From positions 1 through 64,000 of the forward strand of contig CAWKNX010000014.1 in assembly GCA_963851085.1 (NCBI GenBank): a stretch of DNA of 64,000 bases, given 5' to 3'. Below, piece by piece: positions 24,307-33,025 of this stretch. Below the pieces are notes generated by a model. That model saw only the letters and a list, made by a program, of their open reading frames with translations, searched no databases and was not told the DNA's origin. The translations under genes were made by a program, and so were the position numbers. Each line of letters opens with the position of its first letter. Positions within the stretch are counted from its first letter, which is position 1. Source of the DNA: DATFVJ01 sp963851085 (GTDB taxonomy: Bacteria; Actinomycetota; Actinomycetes; Streptosporangiales; Streptosporangiaceae).

Positions 24307-27036
24307 TCACGCTACGCTCCCGGGGCCGGCGGTGTCCGCTGCTGCGTCCCGAACGGCATCAAATGCCCCATTGATCGCGTCTGGCCCGCCGACTGCCGCC
24401 GCCGCGCCGCCGCCCTGGGCGACGTCGTCCCGGCCTCCCCCGCCGCCGCCAAGCGCACGTGCGGCGACGCCGACCAGGACACCCGCCTTCAGGCCGGTGG
24501 CCCGGCCTGCGTCGTTCACCGCGATCACCACCACCGGCCGGTCCTTGGGCACGCCCGCGAGCACGACCACGCCGGGCCGGTCCGCGGCGAGCCTGCCGCG
24601 GATCTCCAGGGCCAGTTCACGGATTCCGTCGGCGGTGGTGCCATCGGGAACCCGCTTGGCGACGAACGCCACCGGACCCACGTCCTCGGCTTCCCTGGCG
24701 AACTGAGCGGCCGAACCCAGCAGCTGGGCGGAGCGGAACTGCCGTAGCTCACGTTCCGCGTCGCGCAGGCGGGACATGATCCCGGCCACGCGATCAGGAA
24801 GCTCTTCAGGACGCGCCTTCAGCTGCTGCGTGAGCTGGCTGACCAGGACGCTCTCCGTGGCGAGGAAACGGAACGCGTCCAGGCCCACGAGCGCCTCTAC
24901 CCGGCGGACACCCGAGCCGATCGAGGACTCGCCAAGAATCTTGATGAGGCCGAGCTGGCCTGACCGCGCGACGTGCGTGCCGCCACACAGCTCACGCGAG
25001 TAGTCGCCGACCTCGACGACCCGGACATCAGTGCCGTATTTCTCACCGAACAACGCGAGGGCGCCCAAGGCGCGCGCGTCCTCGAGCGAGGTGTGGAAGG
25101 CGCGCACATCCAGGTCGCCGATGAGAACCTCGTTGACCTCGTCCTCGACGTCGTGAAGCACGGACGGCGGCACGGCGCCGGCCGCGGTGAAATCGAAGCG
25201 GAACCGGCCGGGTGAGTTCTCCGAACCGGCCTGTGCGGCGGATTCGCCCAGGGCGCCGCGGAACGCGCGATGCACCAGGTGGGTCGCGGTGTGCGACCGC
25301 GAGATCGCACGCCTGCGCTCCACGTCGATCTCCGCGTACACCTCGTCGCCGACCCGGATCTCGCCCGAGCGGACTTTGCCTCGGTGCACGATCACCCCGG
25401 CGACCGGCACCTGCACATCGAGCACCTCGACCTCGGCACTGCCACCATCGGCCGTGATGACGCCCGCGTCGGCAAGCTGGCCGCCGCCCTCCGCGTAGAA
25501 GGGCGTGCGGTCGAGCAGGACCTCCACCTCGGTGCCCGCGCCCGCCGCTGGCACCGGCGCACCGCCGACAAGCAGCCCGACGACCGTGGCCTCGCTGGCC
25601 GATTCGTCATAGCCGGTGAAAACGACCCGCCCTGTGCGGTCGAGCAACTGGCCGAAGACCGAGCTGTCGACGTTGCCTGTCCGCTTGCGCGCGGAGTCCT
25701 CCTTCGCCCGCTGGCGCTGCTCACTCATGAGCCTGCGGAACCCTTCCTCGTCCACGGTCAGGCCCTGTTCCGTGGCCATCTCGAGGGTGAGGTCGATCGG
25801 GAACCCGTACGTGTCGTGCAACTGGAACGCCTGCGCGCCCGCGAGCGTCGCCGAACCGCGGCGCTTGCTCTCCTCCACCGCGGCTTCGAAGATGGCGGTG
25901 CCGGTGCGGAGTGTGCCGAGGAAAGATTCCTCCTCCGCGTCGATCACGGTCTGGACGTGCAGCGAGTCCCTGGCCAGCTCGGGGTACTGCTCACCCATGG
26001 CCTCGATCGCCGCCGCGGAGATCTCGTGCATGAAGCGCTCTTCGCCACGGCCGCCGCCGCGCTGGCCCCCGGCAAGGAGCCTGAGGTTGCGGATGCTGCG
26101 CCTGAGGATGCGGCGCAGCACGTAGCCACGCCCCTCGTTGCTCGGGATCACGCCGTCGCCGACCAGCATCACGGCGGTGCGCACGTGGTCGGCGATGACG
26201 CGCAGGGATACGTCGGTTCTGGGATCACGCCCGTACTTGGAGTCGGTCAGGTCGGCCGCCCGGTCAAGAACCTTCCAGGTGGTGTCGACCTCGTAGATGT
26301 TGTCTACGCCTTGCAGGATCGCCGCCATCCGTTCCAGGCCCATACCCGTGTCAATGTTCCTCGACGGCAGTTCGCCAAGGATCGGGAAACCCTCCTTGCC
26401 CGCACCAGGTCCGCGTTCGTACTGCATGAAGACGAGGTTCCAGACCTCGAGGTAACGATCCTCGTCCGCCACCGGGCCGCCCTCGGCCCCGTACTCGGGC
26501 CCGCGGTCGTAGAAGATCTCCGAGCACGGGCCGCACGGCCCTGGCACGCCCATCGACCAGAAGTTGTCGGCCATGCCACGCCGCTGGATGCGCGCCTCGG
26601 GGACGCCCACCTGGTCCCGCCAGATCCGCAGCGCATCATCGTCGTCGGTGTAGACGGTCACCCACAGCTTGCTCTCGGGAAAGCCGAAGCCGCCGTCGCT
26701 CTCGGCCAGCGTCAGCGCCTCCCAGGCGAGAGGGATCGCCTGCTCCTTGAAGTAATCACCAAAGGAGAAGTTCCCGAGCATCTGGAAGAACGTGGCATGC
26801 CTGGTCGTCTTGCCGACCTCTTCGATGTCCTCGGTCCGCACGCACTTCTGCGCGCTCGCCGCGCGGCGGAACGGCGGCGTCTGCTGGCCGAGGAAGTACG
26901 GCTTGAATGGCGCCATCCCGGCGTTGATCAGCAGCAGCGTCGGGTCTCTCGCGATCAGGCTCGCCGAGGGAACCACCGTGTGCCCCCGCTGCTCGAAGTA
27001 GCTCAGGAAGCGACGGGCAATCTGAGCCGACTCCAT
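24307..27036 (-). CDS. alaS: Alanyl-tRNA synthetase
   Basis: This class II enzyme charges tRNA-Ala and edits Ser and Gly mischarging. The 909-residue product shows the catalytic start FLSYFEQRGHTVVPSASLI, CVRTEDIEEVGKTTRHATFFQMLGNFSFGDYFKEQAI and PCGPCSEIFYDRG. The editing-site zinc motifs SHTATHLVHRAFR and ELCGGTHV and a C-terminal DHHA1-like domain (PVVVIAVNDAGRATGLKAG) follow. A Gly-rich linker near the C-terminus precedes the last helix. Its ATG shares one base with the stop of the preceding small gene. Confidence 0.97.
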   Translation of the reverse strand: MESAQIARRFLSYFEQRGHTVVPSASLIARDPTLLLINAGMAPFKPYFLGQQTPPFRRAASAQKCVRTEDIEEVGKTTRHATFFQMLGNFSFGDYFKEQAIPLAWEALTLAESDGGFGFPESKLWVTVYTDDDDALRIWRDQVGVPEARIQRRGMADNFWSMGVPGPCGPCSEIFYDRGPEYGAEGGPVADEDRYLEVWNLVFMQYERGPGAGKEGFPILGELPSRNIDTGMGLERMAAILQGVDNIYEVDTTWKVLDRAADLTDSKYGRDPRTDVSLRVIADHVRTAVMLVGDGVIPSNEGRGYVLRRILRRSIRNLRLLAGGQRGGGRGEERFMHEISAAAIEAMGEQYPELARDSLHVQTVIDAEEESFLGTLRTGTAIFEAAVEESKRRGSATLAGAQAFQLHDTYGFPIDLTLEMATEQGLTVDEEGFRRLMSEQRQRAKEDSARKRTGNVDSSVFGQLLDRTGRVVFTGYDESASEATVVGLLVGGAPVPAAGAGTEVEVLLDRTPFYAEGGGQLADAGVITADGGSAEVEVLDVQVPVAGVIVHRGKVRSGEIRVGDEVYAEIDVERRRAISRSHTATHLVHRAFRGALGESAAQAGSENSPGRFRFDFTAAGAVPPSVLHDVEDEVNEVLIGDLDVRAFHTSLEDARALGALALFGEKYGTDVRVVEVGDYSRELCGGTHVARSGQLGLIKILGESSIGSGVRRVEALVGLDAFRFLATESVLVSQLTQQLKARPEELPDRVAGIMSRLRDAERELRQFRSAQLLGSAAQFAREAEDVGPVAFVAKRVPDGTTADGIRELALEIRGRLAADRPGVVVLAGVPKDRPVVVIAVNDAGRATGLKAGVLVGVAARALGGGGGGRDDVAQGGGAAAAVGGPDAINGAFDAVRDAAADTAGPGSVA

Positions 27037-27368
27037 CAGCGGCCATCCTTCACTTCATCGGGGCATTCACCTTCCGCGAATACCCAGTCCCTGGCGGCAC
27101 GGTGCCTTCCGAGCGTAAGCGTTTCCCGCCGATCGGAAAGCCGGTAGATGCGCATGCCCTCCCGCACGTCACGGGCGAACACGGCGCTCGCACGCGCACC
27201 ACGCACGAGCCCTGCCACCGCTGCCGGACCTACCGTGGATGATCCGGCGCCTGCCGATGAGCGCGCCGGCGACACAGCGCGGGCCAGCCGTGTCACTTTA
27301 CGATATCCGCCGACGCCTACGGCGGCGCCAACGGTGAGCCAGAACCCTCGCCGGATCGTACGGATCAT
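27036..27368 (-). CDS. Small conserved actinobacterial protein (DUF6167-like)
   Basis: The 110-residue basic protein has one N-terminal hydrophobic stretch (FWLTVGAAVGVGGYRKVTRL) and a central Ala-rich region. It ends with a segment (ARDVREGMRIYRLSDRRETLTLG) that resembles small proteins found between DUF948 proteins and alaS in other actinobacteria. Its ATG overlaps the DUF948 stop (ATGA) and its stop overlaps the alaS start, so the three are one translational unit. The family name is from position and memory, not a search. Function unknown, probably membrane-associated. Confidence 0.7.
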   Translation of the reverse strand: MIRTIRRGFWLTVGAAVGVGGYRKVTRLARAVSPARSSAGAGSSTVGPAAVAGLVRGARASAVFARDVREGMRIYRLSDRRETLTLGRHRAARDWVFAEGECPDEVKDGR

Positions 27369-27949
27369 CTCGGTGCCCTCCGGCGGTTTCCCTGCCGTCG
27401 CTGCTGTCGTTGCAGCCCCTTGTGTCCCTGCCGTCTCTGCTCTGGATGCCGTCTCCGCTGTTCGTGATCCGGTGCGGGAACCTGGCCGGCGGGCAGGGCG
27501 ACGGGCCCGCTGTGCGCATCGGTGCGCATCGCCTTCGCCGCGGCTTCGGGCAGGTGCCCGGCCGGCCGGGCCGCACCGGGGCGGCGCAGCGCGATCGCGC
27601 GGCGCACGCCGAAGGAGAACGCCGCGAGCCGGCCGAGTGGGCCGCCGAGCAGGGTGCGGACCGCCCCGGTCAGCATCGACACATCCGCGGTCAGTTCCGC
27701 GATATTGGAGCTGACCTCGTCCATGCTCTCGGTGATGGCATCTGTTCTCGCGAGTTGCTCGTGAGCGCGGTCCACGGCGGAGTTCGCCCGCCCGACGAGC
27801 AGATCGCTGCGGACACGGAAGTCAGCGACGACCCCGGACGCCTGTGAGATCAGCCGGGCGAGCTTGACGAGCGCGTAGACGCCCGCGGCGGCGAGGACGG
27901 TGAAGGCGATCGCGGCGGTCACGGCTGCCGCCTGCACGGCCGTCAGCAT
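27365..27949 (-). CDS. DUF948 membrane protein
   Basis: The 194-residue product has an N-terminal membrane helix (AAAVTAAIAFTVLAAAGVYALVKL). Next is an amphipathic, coiled-coil-like stretch (SDLLVGRANSAVDRAHEQLARTDAITESMDEVSSNIAELTADV), which is the DUF948 pattern, then a second hydrophobic part (about 105-120). The last 40 residues are Gln/Arg-rich (EQRRRHPEQRRQGHKGLQRQ), basic and probably disordered. The role is unknown; related proteins sit upstream of alaS in many actinobacteria and resemble general stress proteins. Confidence 0.82.
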   Translation of the reverse strand: MLTAVQAAAVTAAIAFTVLAAAGVYALVKLARLISQASGVVADFRVRSDLLVGRANSAVDRAHEQLARTDAITESMDEVSSNIAELTADVSMLTGAVRTLLGGPLGRLAAFSFGVRRAIALRRPGAARPAGHLPEAAAKAMRTDAHSGPVALPAGQVPAPDHEQRRRHPEQRRQGHKGLQRQQRRQGNRRRAPR

Positions 27950-28095
27950 GCTGCTCCTCCCCGGGTACGCGAGGTCTCGACACGTACCTGCGCGACGTCT
28001 GCACGACCCTATCGCCGGATTCGCCGCGGCGGACGCGCAACGCGATCATCTGGCGAACGCGCCCGAGGCGGCCGGAAACCTTTCCTCAGCGGCTC

Positions 28096-29553
28096 CTAGT
28101 CACGATCTGCCGCCGCGCCGGGCGCATCAGCGCCGCCTGCCGCGCCAGCGCCAGGGTCGCGGCCGGGAACGCGGCCGGGGCCAAAGTCGGGAGCGGCGCC
28201 GCCGTCACGGTCCGCGCCGCCGCGAAGTACCGCACGGATGCGCTCGGCGCGCTCCGCGTAGCGGGCCTCCGCGCCATGTCTGGTCGGCTCGTAATATGTC
28301 CGGCCCGCGACCACGTCAGGCGCGTACCGCTGCGCGACGAGCCCGCTTTCGTGATCATGCGGGTAGGCGTACTCGCTGCCGTGCCCGAGCCTGCCCGCTC
28401 CCGCGTAGTGGTCGTCACGCAGGTGGGCGGGCACCGCGCCGATAAGCCCCTTCTTGACGTCGGATTCCGCCGCGCCGATCGCCTTGATGACAGCGTTCGA
28501 CTTGGGCGCGAGGGAGAGATGGATGACCGCCTGTGCCAAGTTGATGCGGGCCTCGGGCAGGCCGACGAACTCGACCGCATGCGCGGCCGCGGTCGCGGTC
28601 GCAAGCGCGGACGGGTCAGCCATGCCGATGTCCTCGCTCGCGTGCACGATCAGGCGGCGGGCGATGAACCTCGGGTCCTCCCCCGCCTGGATCATCCTGG
28701 CCAGATAATGCAGGGCTGCGTCCACGTCACTGCCGCGGATGCTCTTGATGAATGCGCTGATCACGTCGTAGTGCTGATCGCCCGCGCGGTCGTACCTGAC
28801 CGCCGCACGGTCCACCGCCCGTTCGAGCGTTTCGACGTCGATGGTGTCCTCGCCCGCCCCGAGAGCCGCCGCCTCCAGGTAGGTCAGCGCACGCCGTGCG
28901 TCACCGCCCGCAAGCCGGACCAGATGACCGGCCGCCGCTGGCTCCAGGGTCACCCTTCCCGCGAGGCCTCGCTCGTCGCGGAGCGCCCGATCGAGCACCG
29001 CGGCGATCTCGTCGTCGGTGAGCGGCTCAAGGGTGAGCAGCAGCGAGCGGGAAAGCAGCGGGCTGATCACGGAGAAGAACGGGTTCTCGGTGGTCGCGCC
29101 GATGAACGACACCCAGCGGTTTTCCACCGCCGGCAGCAGGGCGTCCTGCTGCGCCTTGTTGAACCTGTGCACCTCGTCGATGAAGAGCAGGGTCTGCGTG
29201 CCCGTCATGCCGAGATCGCGCCGGGCGGCGTCGATGACCGCGCGCACGTCCTTCACACCCGCGCTGACCGCCGACAGTTCGACGAACCTTCGCCGGGTGG
29301 CGCCGCTCACCACGTAGGCGAGCGTGGTCTTGCCCGTGCCCGGGGGCCCCCACAGCAGCAGTGACATCGGGGCGTCGCTCTCGACCAGCTTGCGGAGCGG
29401 GGTCCCGTCCCCGAGCAGGCGCCGTTGCCCGATCACCTCGTCGAGGGCGCGTGGCCGCATCCGCACCGCGAGTGGTGCCTGCGCCGCGGCGGCCTCGTCC
29501 GCGGCGGCGTCGAACAAGCTGTCGGGCTGGCCGGCCTGCGATCTCGCCACCAC
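28096..29553 (-). CDS. rarA: Replication-associated recombination protein A (MgsA/RarA AAA+ ATPase)
   Basis: RarA is an AAA+ clamp-loader-like ATPase acting at stalled replication forks. The 485-residue product has Walker A GPPGTGKTTLAYVV, Walker B LLFIDEVHRFNKAQQDALLP, sensor 1 GATTENP and the arginine-containing SPLLSRSLLLTL. Its C-terminal oligomerisation domain carries GSDVDAALHYLARMIQAGEDPRFIARRL. The final 30 residues form a Gly/Ala/Asp-rich tail. It starts at tandem GTG codons (29553 or 29550). It lies 145 bases upstream of the DUF948 gene. Confidence 0.94.
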   Translation of the reverse strand: MVARSQAGQPDSLFDAAADEAAAAQAPLAVRMRPRALDEVIGQRRLLGDGTPLRKLVESDAPMSLLLWGPPGTGKTTLAYVVSGATRRRFVELSAVSAGVKDVRAVIDAARRDLGMTGTQTLLFIDEVHRFNKAQQDALLPAVENRWVSFIGATTENPFFSVISPLLSRSLLLTLEPLTDDEIAAVLDRALRDERGLAGRVTLEPAAAGHLVRLAGGDARRALTYLEAAALGAGEDTIDVETLERAVDRAAVRYDRAGDQHYDVISAFIKSIRGSDVDAALHYLARMIQAGEDPRFIARRLIVHASEDIGMADPSALATATAAAHAVEFVGLPEARINLAQAVIHLSLAPKSNAVIKAIGAAESDVKKGLIGAVPAHLRDDHYAGAGRLGHGSEYAYPHDHESGLVAQRYAPDVVAGRTYYEPTRHGAEARYAERAERIRAVLRGGADRDGGAAPDFGPGRVPGRDPGAGAAGGADAPGAAADRD

Positions 29554-29598
29554 CCGACAGTATCCCGGCCTGGCGGGGTGCCGTTCTCAAAAAGGCTC

Positions 29599-30534
29599 TT
29601 AGCAGGTCAGGTCGCCGCTGGTGAATCTGGCCCACGCGATCCCGAAGAAGATCACCGCGTACACCGCGAAGGACAGCAGCCCGTGCAGCAGGTCGCCGGT
29701 CGCGACGGGCGTCCGCAGCAGACTGTCGAACGACGTCCACCAGTGCGTGGGCAGATAGGAGTGGACCGCGCCGAACTGCGGCACGTTGTCGATCACTTCG
29801 CTGGCGACCGCAATGATCGCGGTCGCCGCGATCGCGCCGATCGCGTGCTCCGTCAGCGTCGATATGGCCAGCCCGATCGCGCCGAGCGAGGTCATCGCCG
29901 CCGCCACGTACAAGGTCACGAAGAGGAGGCGGAGCAGCCCGTCCGCGATGGAGACGGTGGTTCCCGACAGCAGGGTCATCGGGCCGACTGGGAACAGGAC
30001 AAGCCCGGCGAGGCTGGCGGCCACCGTCACAAGCGCGGTGGCGCACAGCGCGAAGACGGCGATCACCAGGTACTTGGTGAACAGCAACCGGGTGCGCCCG
30101 GCCGGCACGGTGAGCAGGTAGCGCAGCGTGCCATATCCCGCCTCGCCCGCGATCGAGTCACCCGAGACCACGCTGAGGACGAGGGGCAGCACGAGGGTGA
30201 GCAGCACCGTGAGCGCCGCGAAGCTGAGGAACAGCCCATTGCCCGTCACCTGCGAGAAGAACGCGGGTCCGCCGCCGCCGCCGCCACGTGGCGATCCGGC
30301 GAGCCGCAGGGCCACGCCGATGATCACCGGTACGGCGAAGACGACGGCGAACAGCGCGAGATTGCGCCGCCGCCTGAAGACAAGCGCGAGTTCGGAACGG
30401 GCGTACCTGAGCCACGCCCGCCCGGCCGCGGGTGCGCGGCCTACCGGCGCAGTGCCCCCTGGCATCGTGCCGGCTGTGCCGGCTGTGCCGGCCGGGCCGG
30501 CTTCAATGTCAGCCGCTGACATTGAAGCCCTCAC
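29599..30534 (-). CDS. ABC-2 type transporter permease
   Basis: This membrane component of an ABC exporter has 311 residues and an Ala/Gly/Thr-rich N-terminal tail. About six membrane segments follow, among them LALFAVVFAVPVIIGVALRL, LSFAALTVLLTLVLPLVLSVV, YLVIAVFALCATALVTVAASLAGLVL, AIGAIAATAIIAVASEVI and LLSFAVYAVIFFGIAWA. A cytoplasmic coupling stretch GEAGYGTLRYLLTVPAGRTRLL is also present. It is the third gene of the LolA-like/ATPase/permease operon. The GTG at 30534 overlaps the ATPase end by 26 bases; an ATG at 30522 is an alternative. Both starts lie in or beside a 31-bp palindrome. The substrate is unknown. Confidence 0.88.
   Translation of the reverse strand: MRASMSAADIEAGPAGTAGTAGTMPGGTAPVGRAPAAGRAWLRYARSELALVFRRRRNLALFAVVFAVPVIIGVALRLAGSPRGGGGGGPAFFSQVTGNGLFLSFAALTVLLTLVLPLVLSVVSGDSIAGEAGYGTLRYLLTVPAGRTRLLFTKYLVIAVFALCATALVTVAASLAGLVLFPVGPMTLLSGTTVSIADGLLRLLFVTLYVAAAMTSLGAIGLAISTLTEHAIGAIAATAIIAVASEVIDNVPQFGAVHSYLPTHWWTSFDSLLRTPVATGDLLHGLLSFAVYAVIFFGIAWARFTSGDLTC
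30499..30529. repeat. Perfect 15-bp-arm palindrome at ATPase/permease junction
   Basis: ggcttcaatgtcagc (30499-30513) and gctgacattgaagcc (30515-30529) are exact inverted copies around one base. On the minus strand the palindrome contains the last codons and TGA of the ATPase (FNVSG-stop) and the ATG alternative start of the permease. It can form an RNA hairpin that would gate permease translation, or serve as a dyad protein site. Confidence 0.9.
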
Positions 30535-31525
30535 CGGTCAGCTCGACGAACAGATCCTCCAGGCTCGGCCGTGGTGAGCTCAGCCCGGAGACGGGGATAC
30601 CCGCGTGCACAAGCTCGGCGCAGACCCCTTCCGGCGTCGCGCCGCCAAGCTGAGCCGTGACCTGACGGTCAGCCGCCCGCACGTCGGTCAGGCCGAGCTT
30701 GGCCAGCAGCGTGGCAGCACGCTCCGCCTCCGCGGTCTCGACCTCGATCCGCCGCGCGGCCTGCGGCCCGTGGTCCCGCAACTCACGCAGGGTGCCCTGG
30801 AACACCAGCTGTCCGGTCCTCATCACCCCGACATGTGAGCAGATCTGGTCCACCTCGGCGAGCAGGTGCGAGGAGACGAACACCGTGATCCCGTCCGCCG
30901 CGATCTGCCTGATCAGGCCCCGGACCTCGCGGGTGCCCTGCGGATCCAGGCCGTTGGTCGGCTCGTCGAGCAGGATCAGCTGCCGTGGCTGGAGCAGGGA
31001 TGCCGCGATCGCCAGCCGCTGCTTCATGCCGAGGGAGTAGATGCGGTAGCGCTTCTTCGCCGCGGCCAGCAGCCCGACCCGGTCGAGGGCCTCATCGATC
31101 CGCGCCGCGGCCGTCGCTGGGTCGGCGGTACGGTCCGCCGCGTCGCAGCGCGCCAGGTTCGCCCACCCATTCAGGAACGGGTAGAACGCCGGCCCTTCCA
31201 CGAGCGAGCCGACCCGTGGCAGCACGCTCGCCTGCCCGGCCGGCATGGGGGCGCCGAGCAGTTCCTGGGTCCCGCTGGTCGGGAAGACCAGACCAAGCAA
31301 CATCCTGATCGTGGTGGTCTTGCCCGAGCCATTGGGACCGAGAAATCCATAGACGCTCCCGCGCGGCACCTCCAGGTCGATGCCGTCGACGGCTAGCTGG
31401 CCGCTGCGAAAACGCTTGGTCAGGCCGCTGGTCGCTATTGCCGCGCTGGCCCCGCCCGCTCCGCGGCGAATGGCCACACCCGGGGCCGGCCGCTGGTCGA
31501 GCGGCGGGGACGGCGCGGTGCTCAT
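30509..31525 (-). CDS. ABC transporter ATP-binding protein
   Basis: This is the ATPase of the exporter. The 338-residue product has Walker A GFLGPNGSGKTTTIRMLLGL, the Q-loop around LVEGPAFYPFLNGWANL, a signature in the variant form YSLGMKQRLAIAASLL, Walker B LILLDEPTNGLDPQG and the switch histidine in VFVSSHLLAEV. This is the CcmA/DrrA/NatA-like exporter subclass. A 30-residue N-terminal Pro/Ala tail precedes the domain. The ATG at 31525 overlaps the LolA-like stop (ATGA). It acts with the permease encoded next. Confidence 0.94.
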   Translation of the reverse strand: MSTAPSPPLDQRPAPGVAIRRGAGGASAAIATSGLTKRFRSGQLAVDGIDLEVPRGSVYGFLGPNGSGKTTTIRMLLGLVFPTSGTQELLGAPMPAGQASVLPRVGSLVEGPAFYPFLNGWANLARCDAADRTADPATAAARIDEALDRVGLLAAAKKRYRIYSLGMKQRLAIAASLLQPRQLILLDEPTNGLDPQGTREVRGLIRQIAADGITVFVSSHLLAEVDQICSHVGVMRTGQLVFQGTLRELRDHGPQAARRIEVETAEAERAATLLAKLGLTDVRAADRQVTAQLGGATPEGVCAELVHAGIPVSGLSSPRPSLEDLFVELTGEGFNVSG

Positions 31526-32829
31526 CGGCCGGCCACGTGGCTGGTCTTCGCCGCCGCGCTGTACAGCACGTCAGGCGTGACCGCGCCGATCAGCAGCCTC
31601 CCGTCGCTGGTGAGCAGCACAGATACCAGGCTCGTGCGCAGCAGCCTGCCGCTGCCCCAGCTGCCACTGACCTGGGAAGCGGCCCTGAGCAGCGCGCCAA
31701 GCTCAGGGCCCATCGCTGGGCCGGCACCAGGCGGCCCACCGCCCGGCAGGGTTGCGGTCGCCGGCAGGACGGCCACGGCGAGCCAGCCCTGCCCCACGAC
31801 GGTGCGGCCGGCGCCCGCCCCGGGGAAACTGCCGATCATCATCCCGGCGGGGGCGCTGCCCGGGACCCTGACGGCGCTGCCGGGCACCACCTTGGCGGGG
31901 CGACCGATCACCACCCTGACGGGGCGACCGGGTAGCACCTTGGCGGGGTGACCGATCACCACCCTGACGGGGCCGCCGGGAACCACCCTGACGGCGCTGC
32001 CGGTGACGGCCCTGGCGCGGCTGGCGGGCCCGTTCTCCGGTACCACCGTGGCGCCGGCCGGCGGGGTGAAGTTGAAGTTGGCGGCGGCTGGCCGCGTGAA
32101 CGCAATCGACGTAAAGCCCGTCTGGAACGCCGGGGTGGCCGAGCCATGCGCGAACACCTGCACCCGCAGCGGCACATTGCGGGTGGCATCGACCGCGATG
32201 CGCACCTGCCCGATCAGGGACCGGCTGTCCTTCGGTGCGAGGACGAGCTCATAGGACGCCTCGCCGGCCACCGTCACGTTGCTCGCGACGCTGACCGTGG
32301 TCGTCGGCCCGACGGCGGCGAGCACCTGCTGCGCCGCCTGCTGCGGCGTGAGGGGCGCCTGCGTCGGTGACGCCTCGGGGGTGGTGGCGCCGCTGGCGGC
32401 GGGCAGCTTCAGGTGCGTCACCTTGTTCTGGACGCTCGACCACAGCCAGACGTCCCGGCCGGACCTGATCAGGTCGGTCTCGCTGAGCTGACCGGGTATC
32501 GCGAGCCTGATGTGCTGTGGATCGGAGTACCAGAGCTTGATCGTATGCGAACCGGTGATCAGCGACTGCAGCGAGGTGGGGTCGCCCAGGCTCGGCAGGT
32601 CCGGCAGGCCGAGCGCGGCGGTCTCGACAACCGTGCCCGTCATCGCGGGCAGCGGCCCCGTCCGCCCGGCCACGTCCGCGAGCAACTGCGCGGGTGTGCG
32701 GCTCGGCAGTGTGGGGGTCGCCTGCGCCGCGGAAACCAGCGACGCCGCGAGCACGCCCCCCGTAGCGGCCATGACACCAAGCGGGACCGCCCACCTGAGG
32801 CGCCGTGAGAGCTGCGTCGACGGTGACAT
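31522..32829 (-). CDS. Secreted LolA/RseB-like protein
   Basis: The 435-residue product begins with a Sec signal peptide (WAVPLGVMAATGGVLAASLVSAAQA). A domain resembling the LolA/RseB/DUF2092 half-barrel follows: LLADVAGRTGPLPAMTGTVVETAALGLP, HTIKLWYSDPQHIRLAIPGQLSETDLIRSGRDVWLWSS and YELVLAPKDSRSLIGQVRIAVDATRNVPLRVQVFA. Residues 260-330 carry a Val/Pro/Arg-rich insert encoded by a 48-bp tandem repeat. There is no outer membrane here, so it more likely binds a lipid or signals envelope state for the ABC exporter with which it overlaps. Divergent from the two-component genes. The family call comes from pattern recognition only. Confidence 0.78.
   Translation of the reverse strand: MSPSTQLSRRLRWAVPLGVMAATGGVLAASLVSAAQATPTLPSRTPAQLLADVAGRTGPLPAMTGTVVETAALGLPDLPSLGDPTSLQSLITGSHTIKLWYSDPQHIRLAIPGQLSETDLIRSGRDVWLWSSVQNKVTHLKLPAASGATTPEASPTQAPLTPQQAAQQVLAAVGPTTTVSVASNVTVAGEASYELVLAPKDSRSLIGQVRIAVDATRNVPLRVQVFAHGSATPAFQTGFTSIAFTRPAAANFNFTPPAGATVVPENGPASRARAVTGSAVRVVPGGPVRVVIGHPAKVLPGRPVRVVIGRPAKVVPGSAVRVPGSAPAGMMIGSFPGAGAGRTVVGQGWLAVAVLPATATLPGGGPPGAGPAMGPELGALLRAASQVSGSWGSGRLLRTSLVSVLLTSDGRLLIGAVTPDVLYSAAAKTSHVAGR
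31881..31976. repeat. 48-bp tandem repeat inside the LolA-like gene
   Basis: Two near-identical 48-bp units (31881-31928 and 31929-31976) are flanked by partial copies (31861-31880, 31977-32000). On the minus strand each encodes a G(R/G)PVRVVIG(R/H)PAKV(L/V)P-type 16-residue block, keeping the frame. Confidence 0.85.
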
Positions 32830-32921
32830 GTCACCTCTCTGAGACTCGGTTGACCCGGCACGTCCCGGGCACGCATACGGCCGTGCCCGGGGTGCTTCGT
32901 GAACCACTGTGCCGCACCAGT

Positions 32922-32959
32922 GCTGTGCTGATGCTGAGAGCCGCTGTGGTGATGCTGAG
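32922..32959. promoter_or_regulatory. 17-bp direct repeat, candidate response-regulator operator
   Basis: gctgtgctgatgctgag (32922-32938) recurs as gctgtggtgatgctgag (32943-32959), one mismatch, with a 21-bp period, or two helical turns. It lies in the 196-base divergent gap between the LolA-like gene and the OmpR-family regulator gene. OmpR-type regulators usually bind such direct repeats. Confidence 0.6.
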
Positions 32960-33025
32960 CGCAAATCCGCGCGAGACTGTAAGCGGCGGATGCCCGGGCA
33001 CGTATTGACATCGGGAGGCCAGCAC

